Positions 8,134 to 17,185 of a stretch of 64,000 bases of DNA are shown here, in pieces; the stretch's first letter is position 1; every line of letters starts with the position of its first letter. The notes below the pieces were generated by a model. That model saw only the letters and a program-made list of their open reading frames with translations, did not search any database and had not been told where the DNA came from. The position numbers and the translations under genes were made by a program. This DNA comes from Enterococcus faecalis (GTDB lineage Bacteria > Bacillota > Bacilli > Lactobacillales > Enterococcaceae): positions 1,458,001-1,522,000 of the forward strand of contig NZ_CP118962.1 of assembly GCF_029024925.1 (NCBI RefSeq), in the 5' to 3' direction.

Positions 8134-9075
8134 TTATTCTGCCATTTGAACAACTATTTTACCAACTGCATGGTGCGTTTCACTGAGTGCATGTGCATCA
8201 TAAATCCCTTGTCTAGAAAAAGGGAAAACTTCACCAATAATTGATTTCACTTTTCCAGCTGCCATCAAATCAGCAATTTTTTGTAATTGTTCTCCATTTG
8301 GTTGAAGCCAAATACTTTCAGCAGAAATATTTTTTTCGGCTGCCAATTGTTTATCTTCAATGCCCACAATTGAAACAAGACGACCGGTGTTTGGTTTTAA
8401 GACGGCAAAACTATTTTTTTGAACCTCACCACCCATTGTATCAAAGACCAAATCAACATCAGCTAATACCTCTGCAAAATTCGTTGTATGATAATCAATC
8501 ACTTCATCTGCACCAATTTTTCTCAGTAAGGCATGATTTTTTGCGCTAGCGGTCGTGATGACATGTGCGCCCGCTTCTTTTGCTAGTTGAATCGCATAAG
8601 TACCGACCCCACCTGCACCAGCATGAATTAAAACAGTTTCTCCTTCTTTAAGGTGACCATGATCAAACAATGCTTGCCAAGCGGTTAAACCAGCCAACGG
8701 AACGGCAGCCGCTTCTTCAAAGCTAATTGTTTCAGGGATTTTTGCTAATAAATGATCATCCACAATCGTTACTTCTGCATAGGTGCCAAAACGAGTAGTT
8801 TCAGGACGAGCAAAAACTTTATCGCCAACTTGCCAATCCGTTACTTGACTCCCCACCTCTGTAATCACACCAGCGACATCCCAACCAAGAATAATCGGAA
8901 AGGACCAATCAAACATCTGTTTTAAATATCCTTCACGCAATTTCCAATCAATCGGATTAATTGATGTCGCGTATTCTTTTACCAACACTTGATGTTCCGA
9001 TAATTTCGGTAGTGTTACTTCTGCTTCTTCAAGTACCTCTTTACTTCCGTACTGATTAATCACAACAGCTTTCAT
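8134..9075 (-). CDS. NADP-dependent zinc-less alcohol dehydrogenase / quinone oxidoreductase
   Basis: A medium-chain dehydrogenase of 313 residues. It has the GroES-like N-domain (VLVKEYATSINPIDWKLREG), the GWDVAGVITEVG segment, and the NADPH site VLIHAGAGGVGTYAIQLAK near residue 150. The zinc-binding Cys residues of alcohol dehydrogenases are absent, as in quinone reductases of this type. AGAGGAAG before ATG 9075 favours this start over one nine codons upstream. It faces the mhq-like operon, which fits a detoxification role, but the substrate is unproven. Confidence 0.85.
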   Translation of the reverse strand: MKAVVINQYGSKEVLEEAEVTLPKLSEHQVLVKEYATSINPIDWKLREGYLKQMFDWSFPIILGWDVAGVITEVGSQVTDWQVGDKVFARPETTRFGTYAEVTIVDDHLLAKIPETISFEEAAAVPLAGLTAWQALFDHGHLKEGETVLIHAGAGGVGTYAIQLAKEAGAHVITTASAKNHALLRKIGADEVIDYHTTNFAEVLADVDLVFDTMGGEVQKNSFAVLKPNTGRLVSIVGIEDKQLAAEKNISAESIWLQPNGEQLQKIADLMAAGKVKSIIGEVFPFSRQGIYDAHALSETHHAVGKIVVQMAE

Positions 9076-9192
9076 AAACCAACTTCCTCTCATTTGTTTC
9101 ATTTTTCACACTTTTAGTATACGCCTATTGCCTTCTTTTTATATAAGAATATGCTTTAGTTAAATTGAGAGAAAGTAGCTGTTTTTAGTCTA

Positions 9193-10476
9193 TTATTCAT
9201 AACGTAAAGATTCAATTGGATCTAATTTTGCTGCTCTTCGAGCTGGTAAAGTTCCTGCTAAAAAAGCAATAAACATAATAACTAAGATAATCGTTAGTGA
9301 AGATGGCAATGAAAATTGAATTAATTTAAATCCTGTTAAAGCCTTTAAAAAAGAATCCGTTGCCAAACGATTAACTAAATTTCCAACCCCAACAGCTCCT
9401 AAAATGCCTAATATTGAGCCAAAAAAGCCAATTAAAGCCGCCTCAACACTAAAAATTGTAAAGACTTTCCCATTGCTAAGTCCCATGGCTTTCATTAAAC
9501 CAATTTCTCGCGTTCTTTCTTGGACAGACATATACAGCGTGTTAATAATGCCAAAGCTTGCAGCTAACAAGGCAATTGCACCAAACATGGTTAAGACACC
9601 AGTGATTGCATTGATTATATTACGAATCATGCCAATTTCATCTTCGACAGTAGTCGCTAAATAGCCAGCTTTGTCTAAATCTTTTTTGATGTCCTTAATC
9701 TGCTCTGGCGTGCTGTCTTTTTTAACTTCAGCAATAATCATCGCGTATTGATTTTTTAAATGTTCTGGAAGATCTGCTTGATTGATTGAGACAACTTTAT
9801 CAATCAATGCTTTATTCATCAGCGAGAGCCCATTTTGAATGACACTGGCATTTCTAACGCCAACAATTTTTGCTTCAATAACTTGCTCTTGTCCTTTCAA
9901 GGAACTTGAGATACCTAATTGAACTGTTTCCCCCACGGCAGCTTTACTAGATGTATAGCCGAGCGCTTTTACATATTCTGGTGACAAATTAATTTCGAAG
10001 TCCTGGCTCGTTTGCGAAACTTTACGGCCAGCCGCTAAATCAATGGTCATCTCATCTAGCGCAGAAGTTGCTGAAAATACATATTTATGCTTATCTGCTC
10101 CTTTTATATAATCGATAGCAACGGATTTCATTGGTTCCACTGATGTAACATCCGAGATTTTTTTAATCTTCTCAATATCTTTTTCAGCAAGCATACTTTG
10201 TTGTTGAATCGTACTGGTTTTTTTCTCTGGATTATATTTACTTGGTTCTGTTCCGTTACCAACATTCATCTCCATTTTTGGCTGAATAAATAACTGATTT
10301 GCACCACCGACACTGCCGACTTGTTTGTCAATATAATCATTTACACCAATATTGACTCCTGTAGTTAAAGCTATGGTAAATGCTCCAATAAAGATTGCAA
10401 TAATGGTCAATACGGTTCGACCTTTATTACGCATTAAATTGGTACTAGCTGATTTTAAAATATCTCTAAATTTCAT
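9193..10476 (-). CDS. ABC transporter permease, MacB/FtsX type
   Basis: 427 residues. An N-terminal membrane helix (GRTVLTIIAIFIGAFTIALT) is followed by a large extracytoplasmic MacB-PCD domain of about 260 residues. Three helices follow from residue 290 (GVLTMFGAIALLAASFGIIN; the FtsX motif with REIGLMKAMGLS; the C-terminal ARRAAKLDPIESLRYE). This plan is typical of mechanotransmission exporters for peptides or lipoprotein-like cargo. The start codon directly follows the ATPase stop. Cargo is unknown. No two-component system adjoins it. Confidence 0.9.
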   Translation of the reverse strand: MKFRDILKSASTNLMRNKGRTVLTIIAIFIGAFTIALTTGVNIGVNDYIDKQVGSVGGANQLFIQPKMEMNVGNGTEPSKYNPEKKTSTIQQQSMLAEKDIEKIKKISDVTSVEPMKSVAIDYIKGADKHKYVFSATSALDEMTIDLAAGRKVSQTSQDFEINLSPEYVKALGYTSSKAAVGETVQLGISSSLKGQEQVIEAKIVGVRNASVIQNGLSLMNKALIDKVVSINQADLPEHLKNQYAMIIAEVKKDSTPEQIKDIKKDLDKAGYLATTVEDEIGMIRNIINAITGVLTMFGAIALLAASFGIINTLYMSVQERTREIGLMKAMGLSNGKVFTIFSVEAALIGFFGSILGILGAVGVGNLVNRLATDSFLKALTGFKLIQFSLPSSLTIILVIMFIAFLAGTLPARRAAKLDPIESLRYE

Positions 10477-11157
10477 TTACTCATCTCCTCCTACAATCAA
10501 GCCGTCTCGAACATGAACTTGCCGATCACAACGTGCTGCTAAGTCTGGATCATGTGTCACAATAATTAAGGTAATTCCTTTATTTTTATTTAAATCAAAT
10601 AACAATTCTTCAATTTTCTTCCCAGTGGCAGAATCTAAATTCCCTGTAGGTTCATCTGCAAAAATAATTTGCGGATTATTAACTAAAGCACGCGCTATAC
10701 ATACCCGTTGTTTTTGGCCACCAGATAAATTATTCGCTTTATTTTGAACTTTATCTTCCAAACCGACTGCTTTTAACGCATCTAAAGCCATCTTTTTCCT
10801 CTTGCTACCGGAAATCCCACCGATTTTTAATGGTAAAAGAACATTATTTAAAACTGTATCCTTGGCATTCATAAAGAATTGTTGAAAAACAAAACCAAAT
10901 TCTTCATTTCTCGTTTTATTCAGCACTTTCTTTCTAATACTAGTAACATTTTTACCATTTAAATAAATATCTCCTGAAGTTGGTTGATCTAGCAATGCCA
11001 AAATGTGCATAAATGTTGATTTCCCAGAGCCACTTTTACCAATTATGGCCACAGATTCACCTTTTTCAACTTTTAAATCAACACCTTTTAACGCATCAAA
11101 TTTTGTTTCGTTCTTTCCATAACTTTTTTTGATATTTTTTGCTTCAATTACCGCCAT
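10477..11157 (-). CDS. ABC transporter ATP-binding protein, MacB/LolD type
   Basis: 226 residues. Walker A GKSGSGKST is near residue 39, the Q-loop is in FVFQQFFMN, the signature LSGGQKQR near 143, Walker B IIFADEPTGNLDS, and the switch His in IVTHDPDL. It powers the FtsX-type permease encoded immediately downstream. GGAGGGG precedes the ATG. The pair forms a two-gene operon beginning in the 11158-11298 gap. Confidence 0.93.
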   Translation of the reverse strand: MAVIEAKNIKKSYGKNETKFDALKGVDLKVEKGESVAIIGKSGSGKSTFMHILALLDQPTSGDIYLNGKNVTSIRKKVLNKTRNEEFGFVFQQFFMNAKDTVLNNVLLPLKIGGISGSKRKKMALDALKAVGLEDKVQNKANNLSGGQKQRVCIARALVNNPQIIFADEPTGNLDSATGKKIEELLFDLNKNKGITLIIVTHDPDLAARCDRQVHVRDGLIVGGDE

Positions 11158-11298
11158 GTTACCCCTCCATTTTTCATTCTTTGTCGTTTACTTATTTACA
11201 AAGTTTTTTACTCTTTTCATACTCCTTTCTTCTCTTTCTATTTTGACGGAAGCCCTTTCCTTTGTCATGGTACTTCCGATGTATCTCTCAATTAAAAC

Positions 11299-11343
11299 AA
11301 TAAGAACATGTTCCAAATTCACCTCATTGAACATGTTCTTATT
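11299..11343. terminator. Terminator after the truncated permease gene
   Basis: AATAAGAACATGTT pairs exactly with AACATGTTCTTATT around a 17-base loop, just past the permease stop codon. A/T-rich flanks allow it to work on either strand. Confidence 0.8.
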
Positions 11344-11349
11344 AATTAG

Positions 11350-12117
11350 TTATGCATTTACACGTTTAATTTCACGATGTTTATTCAATAAATAGGCCAA
11401 ACCAAGATTAATGCCCACAAAGCAACTGATTGTTAGAAAAAGTGGCAGGACAGTAAAACCAGTGGATTGATAACCAACCATTGTTTGCAAGATGTGGAGC
11501 ATTCTCAGGCGCATTGGTGCCCCCCCTAATTGTGCAATCGTGCCCAGTAAAATAGGAATCATTAATAACAGCAATAAAACAATGAGTTTTTTTACGCCAT
11601 CTATCCGATCATTAAAGACACCTGCTAACAAGCCAAGTGAGCCGCTAAGCATTAGTAAGATAAAAAAGAGCAACCATGACATGAAAAAGTTTCCTTGCGC
11701 ATAGACATCAATTAATTTCATTGATAATTGAAAATGAGAAATGAAATTGCCGCTAAATACTTTAATCAGTACAAGTACAGCCAAGGATCCAACCAAAGAT
11801 AAAATAGCATTACTTACAAAATTCACCAAAAAAATTGTCCAGCGGGAAAGCCCGTTTTGAATAAACAGTTTAAAATGTGTGTTTACCCCTAAAAATGATA
11901 GTATCCCCATAAAAACCAGACAAGGAATTACTGCATCAGAGCTGACAGTATTTACGTCGTTAGAAAAGAGCAACCCAATAAGAGGAAAAAGAATGCCGAA
12001 CAAAGCATAAATGCCAAAATAAATTGCTAAAGAACGGGCTTGATAAATAACACGATACTGCAAAGCTGTTTTAAATTTCGCGAATTGTAAAATTAAGTTA
12101 GAAAAATAAAAAGGCAT
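11350..12117 (-). pseudogene. ABC-2 type permease with 5' end replaced by an IS30-family end
   Basis: The 255-residue frame has six membrane segments (for example SLAIYFGIYALFGILFPLIGL and KLIVLLLLLMIPILLG) and is the permease partner of the GntR-ABC pair at 13.2-14.4 kb. Its first 10 codons (MPFYFSNLIL) lie in the inverted repeat of the IS. The native start, ATG AAA TAT GAT preceded by AGGAAAAG, is stranded on the other side of the element at about 13140-13151. There is no ribosome site or native promoter before the chimeric ATG. Closing the IS on its 3-base duplication leaves the native ATG one base out of frame, so a small extra lesion or a different junction is possible. Expression is probably lost or low. 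Confidence 0.75.
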
Positions 12118-13136
12118 TTATGGTACACTCAAATTGTATTTCCGACGAAAGAAAACAAAGGAGTGTAACCATAAATGACCTACAAACATCTTACCATAGA
12201 CGAACTGACAATGATAGAATCATATTATCTTCAACATAATAAACCGGTTGAAATCGCTAACCGAATGGGACGTGCTATACAAACTATTTATAATGTAGTC
12301 AATAAGTTCAAGCAAGGCAAGACTGCTCTTGATTATTGGCACCAGTATAAAGAAAATAAGAAAAAATGTGGTAGAAAAGTCATTCAATTACCTGCTCATG
12401 AAGTAGATTACATTAAAGAGAAAGTCACTCTTGGTTGGACGCCTGACGTCATTATCGGGCGAAAAGAAAGGCCTGTTTCATGCGGTATGAGAACACTTTA
12501 TCGTTTATTTTCTAAAGGGATATTTGATATTGACACACTACCGATGAAAGGTAAAAGAAAACCCAATGGCCATCAGGAAAAACGGGGAAAACAACAATAT
12601 CAGCGCTCAATCCATGATCGACCTGATAATTATCCTGATTTCAATTCTGAGTTTGGTCACCTTGAAGGTGATACGATCGTTGGCATTCATCATAAAAGTG
12701 CCGTCATTACTTTAGTTGAAAGATTATCTAAAGTCATTATCACGATTAAACCCAACGGCCGTAAGGCATTAGATATTGAAACCGCCCTTAATCAATGGTT
12801 TTCTCGCTTCCCTAAAAACTTCTTTAAATCTATTACGTTTGACTGTGGAAAAGAATTTTCTAACTGGAAAGCCATTAGTAACCAACACGATATTGATATA
12901 TATTTTGCGGACCCTGGAACACCTTCTCAACGCCCATTAAACGAGAATTCTAACGGGATTCTGCGTCGTAATGGACTGCCGAAATCAATGGATTTTAGAG
13001 AAGTGAATCAGACATTTATTTCCAGTGTCAGCAATCAACGTAATCATATTCCAAGAAAATCATTGAATTACAGAACACCAATTGAGATATTTTTGAGCTA
13101 TGTACAAGAAGCATTTTATTCTAACTTAATTTGACA
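12086..13136 (+). mobile_element. IS30-family insertion sequence, IS6770-like, 1051 bp
   Basis: The left end (TGTAAAATTAAGTTAGAA) and the reverse complement of the right end (TGTCAAATTAAGTTAGAA) match at 17 of 18 positions. They are flanked by a direct AAT duplication at 12083-12085 and 13137-13139, of the 2-3 bp size usual for IS30 elements. A single transposase fills the element. It sits between an ABC ATPase gene and its permease gene, oriented against them, and splits the permease 5' end. The IS6770 name is from memory of the transposase; the family is firm. Confidence 0.9.
12175..13134 (+). CDS. IS30-family transposase
   Basis: 319 residues. An N-terminal helix-turn-helix (LTIDELTMIESYYLQ; PVEIANRMGRAIQTIYNVV) is followed by a DDE integrase-like core. 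The acidic residues are in HLEGDTIVG near residue 164, FDCGKEFSNW near 222, and the Glu of PLNENSNGILRR near 257, about 33 residues later as expected. The length is normal and the frame intact, so the element may be active. The stop codon lies inside the right inverted repeat. AAGGAG is 11 bases before the ATG. Confidence 0.95.
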   Translation: MTYKHLTIDELTMIESYYLQHNKPVEIANRMGRAIQTIYNVVNKFKQGKTALDYWHQYKENKKKCGRKVIQLPAHEVDYIKEKVTLGWTPDVIIGRKERPVSCGMRTLYRLFSKGIFDIDTLPMKGKRKPNGHQEKRGKQQYQRSIHDRPDNYPDFNSEFGHLEGDTIVGIHHKSAVITLVERLSKVIITIKPNGRKALDIETALNQWFSRFPKNFFKSITFDCGKEFSNWKAISNQHDIDIYFADPGTPSQRPLNENSNGILRRNGLPKSMDFREVNQTFISSVSNQRNHIPRKSLNYRTPIEIFLSYVQEAFYSNLI

Positions 13137-13150
13137 AATCATATTTCATT

Positions 13151-14005
13151 TTACTTTTCCTTCTTTCTATTGGTTAATTGCACAAAATATGTTTGTAAAT
13201 TTAGCGGCGCAATTTGAACCTCTGCTTTTTCAGTCGGCAAGTCGCCGTACACGTAAGCCGTAACTGCCCCACCTAAAGTGTCCATGCCTAAGATTTCCAA
13301 TGACTGAGTATAGCGCTCTACTTGTTCTTTCGGCCCAGAAACAATGCGACCGTTTTTCAAAATTGTTTCAATAGATTCTGCGCGAATCAATTTTCCTTGA
13401 TCAATGATGATAATATCTTCTAATAAATTCGCAATTTCTTCAATCAAATGGGTAGAAATCACAAACGTACGGGGACGTTCTTGGTATGTCTCAATTAAAT
13501 AAGTATAAAATAATTCCCGATGATTGGCGTCTAAACCTAAGACTGGCTCATCTAAAAAAATATACTCACAGGGGACGGATAGCGCCACTATTAGTTTAGC
13601 AATACTCCGATAACCAGTTGATAATTTTTTGAATGTCTTTTTACTATCTAAACCAAAATCGCTTAACATTTGTTCGGCCAAAGACCAGTCAAAGGATCCA
13701 TAAAAACCTTCAGTCGTTTTAAAAATATCTTTAATTTTTAACTGAGGAGGAAACAAATTATCTTCACTCATTAAGTAAATATGAGTCAAAGCAGCCTCAT
13801 TATCGGTCACTGTTTCTCCCGCCAATTTAACGGAACCTGAAGTGGCAAAACTTCGATTATTTATGATATTTAATAACGTACTTTTACCAGCCCCGTTTCT
13901 GCCTAAGAGCCCATAAATCGTTTCTTTTTCAAAAGTAATTGAAATATTATCTAGTGCTTTTTTTTGATGATATTTTTTACTTACTGATTCCACCCGCAAA
14001 CTCAT
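13151..14005 (-). CDS. ABC transporter ATP-binding protein of a GntR-linked operon
   Basis: 284 residues. Walker A GRNGAGKSTLLN is near residue 37, the signature is a weak LSTGYRS near 133, Walker B YIFLDEPVLGLD, and switch His in VISTHLIEE. The extra C-terminal 70 residues are typical of YtrB-like ATPases. It overlaps the GntR gene by 4 bases. Its permease partner (11350-12117) has been separated and damaged by the IS30-family element, so the transporter is probably not functional as a pair. Homologous Ytr-type systems respond to cell-wall antibiotics; that role is inferred. Confidence 0.9.
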   Translation of the reverse strand: MSLRVESVSKKYHQKKALDNISITFEKETIYGLLGRNGAGKSTLLNIINNRSFATSGSVKLAGETVTDNEAALTHIYLMSEDNLFPPQLKIKDIFKTTEGFYGSFDWSLAEQMLSDFGLDSKKTFKKLSTGYRSIAKLIVALSVPCEYIFLDEPVLGLDANHRELFYTYLIETYQERPRTFVISTHLIEEIANLLEDIIIIDQGKLIRAESIETILKNGRIVSGPKEQVERYTQSLEILGMDTLGGAVTAYVYGDLPTEKAEVQIAPLNLQTYFVQLTNRKKEK

Positions 14006-14370
14006 GCTTCATACCCTCTTTCAATTAGTTGTTTTAATTGTTCAGCTGTAATCCCTAATTTTTTAGCTTCTGCGACAACTTCTAAGACTTCTTTATTTAA
14101 AAATTCTTCTTTCCGTGCACTTCTTACTCTCTCTTGAGCGCCTGGTAAAACAAACATGCCAATCCCCCGTTTCTTTTCAATCAACTGTCGTTCTACTAAT
14201 AAATTCATTCCTTTTAAAACGGTGGCTGGATTGATTTGATAACTTTTTGATATTTCTGTGGTTGAGGGAATTTGTTCGCCTTCTAAGTAAGCGCCATTAA
14301 AAATTCCTTCGGCAATCTGATCGGCTACTTGCTGAAATAAAGGCTTTTCCCCCGAAAAATTAAATTCCAT
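14002..14370 (-). CDS. GntR-family regulator, YtrA subfamily
   Basis: 122 residues: a winged-helix domain (PLFQQVADQIAEGIFNGAYLEGEQIPS, TEISKSYQINPATVLKGMNLL) with only a short helical tail, which is the YtrA architecture. It is the first gene of the operon and overlaps the ATPase gene. YtrA-type proteins repress their own operon. The upstream gap has an imperfect repeat (TTAACTACTTATGTAACTAA near 14391-14410) that may be its operator. Confidence 0.88.
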   Translation of the reverse strand: MEFNFSGEKPLFQQVADQIAEGIFNGAYLEGEQIPSTTEISKSYQINPATVLKGMNLLVERQLIEKKRGIGMFVLPGAQERVRSARKEEFLNKEVLEVVAEAKKLGITAEQLKQLIERGYEA

Positions 14371-14448
14371 TTTTACACCTCACTTAAATGGTTAACTACT
14401 TATGTAACTAACTATATATCCTAGAAATTCTTTTGTCAATAAAAAAAA

Positions 14449-14484
14449 CATTGTTTCCAAAGAAATTTTTCTTTGAAAACAATG
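14449..14484 (-). terminator. Rho-independent terminator after the small lipoprotein gene
   Basis: CATTGTTTYCAAAGAAA-type arms pair around a short loop. On the minus strand the stem is followed by eight T residues. It ends transcription of the gene at 14519-14962. Confidence 0.85.
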
Positions 14485-14518
14485 GCGATACTTTTGAGTT
14501 TATTGAATGATTTCGTTC

Positions 14519-14962
14519 TTATAGGGTTCCATTGTATAACAATTCATCGGTTGTTTCGTTGACAATTTTTAAGCGATTTTGTTTTTTTATCAAAATACTT
14601 TTATAGGTCGTTCCTGTAGCCTTTTCTTCCATCACAAGAATGCGTTTATACTCATTATCAGTGACTTTCTTAATCGTTGTTTGATTTAAGGACGGGATTT
14701 TTTCTTTTAGCGTTTTTTCTTCCGCCAGACCTTTTAAGATTTCTGATTCTGTAGTGGAACTTGTGGATTTACTAGAATCGCTTGATACACCTTCGTTATT
14801 AGACGCACTTTCAGATGACTTGCGACTTGATTCGGTTACTTTAGACTGTGATGATTCACTGGTATTGGTTGAATTCATTTGGGTTTGAGTTTGGTTTCCA
14901 CATGCACCAATTAGCAACCCAACGCCTAAGATAGAGCTTGCTAAAATAGTTTTTCTAATCAT
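14519..14962 (-). CDS. Hypothetical lipoprotein with Ser-rich linker
   Basis: 147 residues. A type II signal peptide has lipobox LIGAC with the lipidated Cys near residue 21. A linker of about 50 residues is almost all Ser, Thr, Asn, Glu and Lys, and a small C-terminal domain of about 60 residues (LKEKIPSLNQTTIKKVTDNE) follows. AGGAGGT is better placed for the second ATG (14962) than for the one two codons upstream. The protein is probably anchored outside the membrane. I do not recognise the C-terminal domain. Confidence 0.8.
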   Translation of the reverse strand: MIRKTILASSILGVGLLIGACGNQTQTQMNSTNTSESSQSKVTESSRKSSESASNNEGVSSDSSKSTSSTTESEILKGLAEEKTLKEKIPSLNQTTIKKVTDNEYKRILVMEEKATGTTYKSILIKKQNRLKIVNETTDELLYNGTL

Positions 14963-15039
14963 TTGCATGACCTCCTACATCTATCATTACTTTAACCTTA
15001 ACATTTTTCAGCTAAGAGAACAATTTTTCAGATTAGAAA

Positions 15040-15080
15040 AGACCACTAGTCGTTATTTAAATAAACGAACTAGTGGTCTT
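15040..15080. terminator. Terminator after the signal peptidase gene
   Basis: AAGACCACTAGT and ACTAGTGGTCTT form a strong stem with extra CGTT/AACG pairing, directly beyond the stop codon of the signal peptidase gene. Confidence 0.88.
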
Positions 15081-15082
15081 AC

Positions 15083-15637
15083 TTATTTAGGAATGATCTT
15101 CATATGAGTGAGTGGGTAATAAACAAATTGTGCTTTCCCTAAGATTTGATCTGCATGTATTGCACCAAAAGAACGGCTGTCTTTGGACATACGGCGATTA
15201 TCACCAAGCACAAAATAGCTATCTTTAGGTAATTTTTCTTGCATTAACAATTCTTTTGAATCAAAATTCGTAGTGTAAGGCATCGTTTCATGATCTTTTT
15301 TTCTGTTTTTAGTTAAATACGGTTCAGCGATTGGCTGATTATTGACATATAATTGATCGTTTTCGTAACGCACAGCTTCTCCTGGTAAACCAATCACACG
15401 TTTAATCAGAATCGATCCTGTGTCTGTTTTAAAGACCACCACATCAAACCGTTTAATGGCGGAGAATTTTTCCATCACAATCATATCTCCTTGATTCAAG
15501 GTTTTTTGCATAGAATGGCCATCCACCCGAACAGGAATCAGGAAAAATCCTCTTAAAATAAAAACGGCTACGATTGCTGGTACTAAGATTTTCAGAAAGT
15601 ACATTAAATACCCAACATAATCACGTTTCTTCTTCAA
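15083..15637 (-). CDS. lepB: Type I signal peptidase
   Basis: Cleaves signal peptides from exported proteins at the outer face of the membrane. 184 residues with one N-terminal membrane anchor (FLKILVPAIVAVFILRGFFL). Box B VDGHSMQKTL holds the catalytic Ser near residue 41, RFDVVVFKTD and ILIKRVIGLPG hold the catalytic Lys near 80, and YFVLGDNRRMSKDSRSFG is box E. It lies 18 bases downstream of ctpA, so both envelope proteases may be co-transcribed. Confidence 0.95.
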   Translation of the reverse strand: MKKKRDYVGYLMYFLKILVPAIVAVFILRGFFLIPVRVDGHSMQKTLNQGDMIVMEKFSAIKRFDVVVFKTDTGSILIKRVIGLPGEAVRYENDQLYVNNQPIAEPYLTKNRKKDHETMPYTTNFDSKELLMQEKLPKDSYFVLGDNRRMSKDSRSFGAIHADQILGKAQFVYYPLTHMKIIPK

Positions 15638-15655
15638 CTTCGTGCCACCTTTTTT

Positions 15656-17098
15656 CTAGTTTTTTTGAATTTCTTTGACTGCTGTATCGTAGGCAGCGTC
15701 ATTTTCAAGAATTAATTTACCTAAAGTGGCTTCAATTTTTGTGGCTGTTTCATTGTCGATTTCTCCAGTTACAGGCAAGCCATTTTTCTGTTGAAGATCG
15801 CTAACCGCTGCTTTTGTTTCTGCGGTGTAGTTTGCATTGTTTTCATCAACAAGATACGCTAATACAGCTAAAATAGCATTTAAGTTCTGAATATCTTCAG
15901 ATTGATCTCCTTCTTTTAGCGTTTTATCGCGAGGAATCAATTTTAAATAGGCATACTCTGGGTAATCAGCTTTGATGGTTGGTTCAATTCCTTTTTCGTT
16001 GATCCATTCGCCTTTTGGTGTTAACCATTTTAAAACAGTCAATTTTATTTCGGTTTGGTCATTTAAATCCTTCACCGTTTGGACCGTTCCTTTGCCAAAT
16101 GTTTTCGTTCCAATTAATGGGACATTCGCAGATTCATGCAGTGCTGCAGCAAAAATTTCGGATGCACTGGCACTATTGCCATCAATGATAACTGCAACAG
16201 GTTCTTTTACTTTAAAGCCGTCGTCTAATTCTTTGGAAGCAACTTCTTTCATCGTACGTCCTTTTTTGTCTTCAAATTGAACAATTGTTTCGCCATTTTT
16301 TAAAAACATACTGGCCATTCGCTCTGCTTGATCTAGCAGTCCACCAGGATTTTGGCGTACATCAATTACAAAGGATTTAGCTCCTTTGTCTCGTAAATTC
16401 GTGATTGTTTCTTTCAATTCTTGATATGTTTTTTTACCAAAGGACGTAATTTTAATCGAGCCAATTTGTGCATCTTTTTTGTCTAACTCACCAGTCACTG
16501 TTTTAACGGGAATTTTCCCACGTTTGATTGAGATATTTTTAGTTTCTCCCTCTCTTTGGATAGTCAATTCAACGGAAGTTCCTTTTTTACCTCGGACTTT
16601 TGAGACGACTTCTGCTAGTTTCATCCCTTTTGTAGCTGTACCATCAACCTTTTCAATAATATCGCCTTCTTTGATTCCCGCTTTTTCAGCTGGGGAATCT
16701 GCTACAGGGGCCTCTGCTACAACTGGTTCGCCATCTTTCATTGTCATAGTGGCACCAATTCCTTCAAAATCACCAGATAAGCTTTCGTTTAAATCATTGG
16801 CAGCAGATTCATTTAGATAAGTTGAGTATGGGTCTCCAATGGCTTCAGACATGCCTTTTAAGGCGCCTTCAACTAATTCATTTTTATCTACTTCACCTAC
16901 ATAATTGGTACTAATTTCATTATATAAATCCTGCACTTTGCTTAAATCAGCATTGGTAATTGCCCCTTCTTGACTCATCTTTTTAACACGATGATCAAAA
17001 TAAATATAACTACTTCCTCCAGCTAAAAATGCGACACAGAGGAGCGAAATAATATATTGATAAAAAGGAACAGTTCGTTTGTTCTTCATAGATTTCAT
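15656..17098 (-). CDS. ctpA: C-terminal processing peptidase, S41 family
   Basis: 480 residues. An N-terminal membrane anchor is followed by a CTP N-domain, a PDZ domain (about 115-200; GIGATMTMKDGEPVVAEAPV), the S41 Ser-protease core with GNSASASEIFAAALHE (Ser near 309) and GTKTFGKGTVQT (Lys 25-30 residues later). A C-terminal peptidoglycan-binding-like domain (NLNAILAVLAYLVDENNA) completes it. It acts outside the membrane on exported or wall proteins. The upstream site before the ATG is weak (GAAATGAG). It leads the two-gene cluster with the signal peptidase. Confidence 0.93.
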   Translation of the reverse strand: MKSMKNKRTVPFYQYIISLLCVAFLAGGSSYIYFDHRVKKMSQEGAITNADLSKVQDLYNEISTNYVGEVDKNELVEGALKGMSEAIGDPYSTYLNESAANDLNESLSGDFEGIGATMTMKDGEPVVAEAPVADSPAEKAGIKEGDIIEKVDGTATKGMKLAEVVSKVRGKKGTSVELTIQREGETKNISIKRGKIPVKTVTGELDKKDAQIGSIKITSFGKKTYQELKETITNLRDKGAKSFVIDVRQNPGGLLDQAERMASMFLKNGETIVQFEDKKGRTMKEVASKELDDGFKVKEPVAVIIDGNSASASEIFAAALHESANVPLIGTKTFGKGTVQTVKDLNDQTEIKLTVLKWLTPKGEWINEKGIEPTIKADYPEYAYLKLIPRDKTLKEGDQSEDIQNLNAILAVLAYLVDENNANYTAETKAAVSDLQQKNGLPVTGEIDNETATKIEATLGKLILENDAAYDTAVKEIQKN

Positions 17099-17152
17099 CT
17101 CATTTCTAACAAATTCGTCACTACTTTTGTTTACTATAACATGAATGAAAAA

Positions 17153-17181
17153 AGAGGAAAAGCTTTGTTTGCTTTTCCTCT
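17153..17181 (-). terminator. Rho-independent terminator after yozE
   Basis: AGAGGAAAAGC and GCTTTTCCTCT pair around a 7-base loop. On the minus strand six T residues follow. It ends the ypmR-ypmS-msrA-yozE unit before the ctpA promoter region. Confidence 0.88.
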
Positions 17182-17185
17182 GGAT

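Noticed and set aside
11188-11268. A 26-residue basic/acidic open frame on the minus strand just before the MacB-type ATPase gene (starts MTKERASVKIEREERS)
   Set aside because: Only a weak GGAAG stands before the ATG, composition is low-complexity charged, and such frames arise easily in A-rich leaders. Not strong enough to call a gene or leader peptide.
13125-13151. The stranded ATG AAA TAT GAT as a separate short gene
   Set aside because: It runs into the IS end and stops soon after; it is better seen as the detached start of the interrupted permease.
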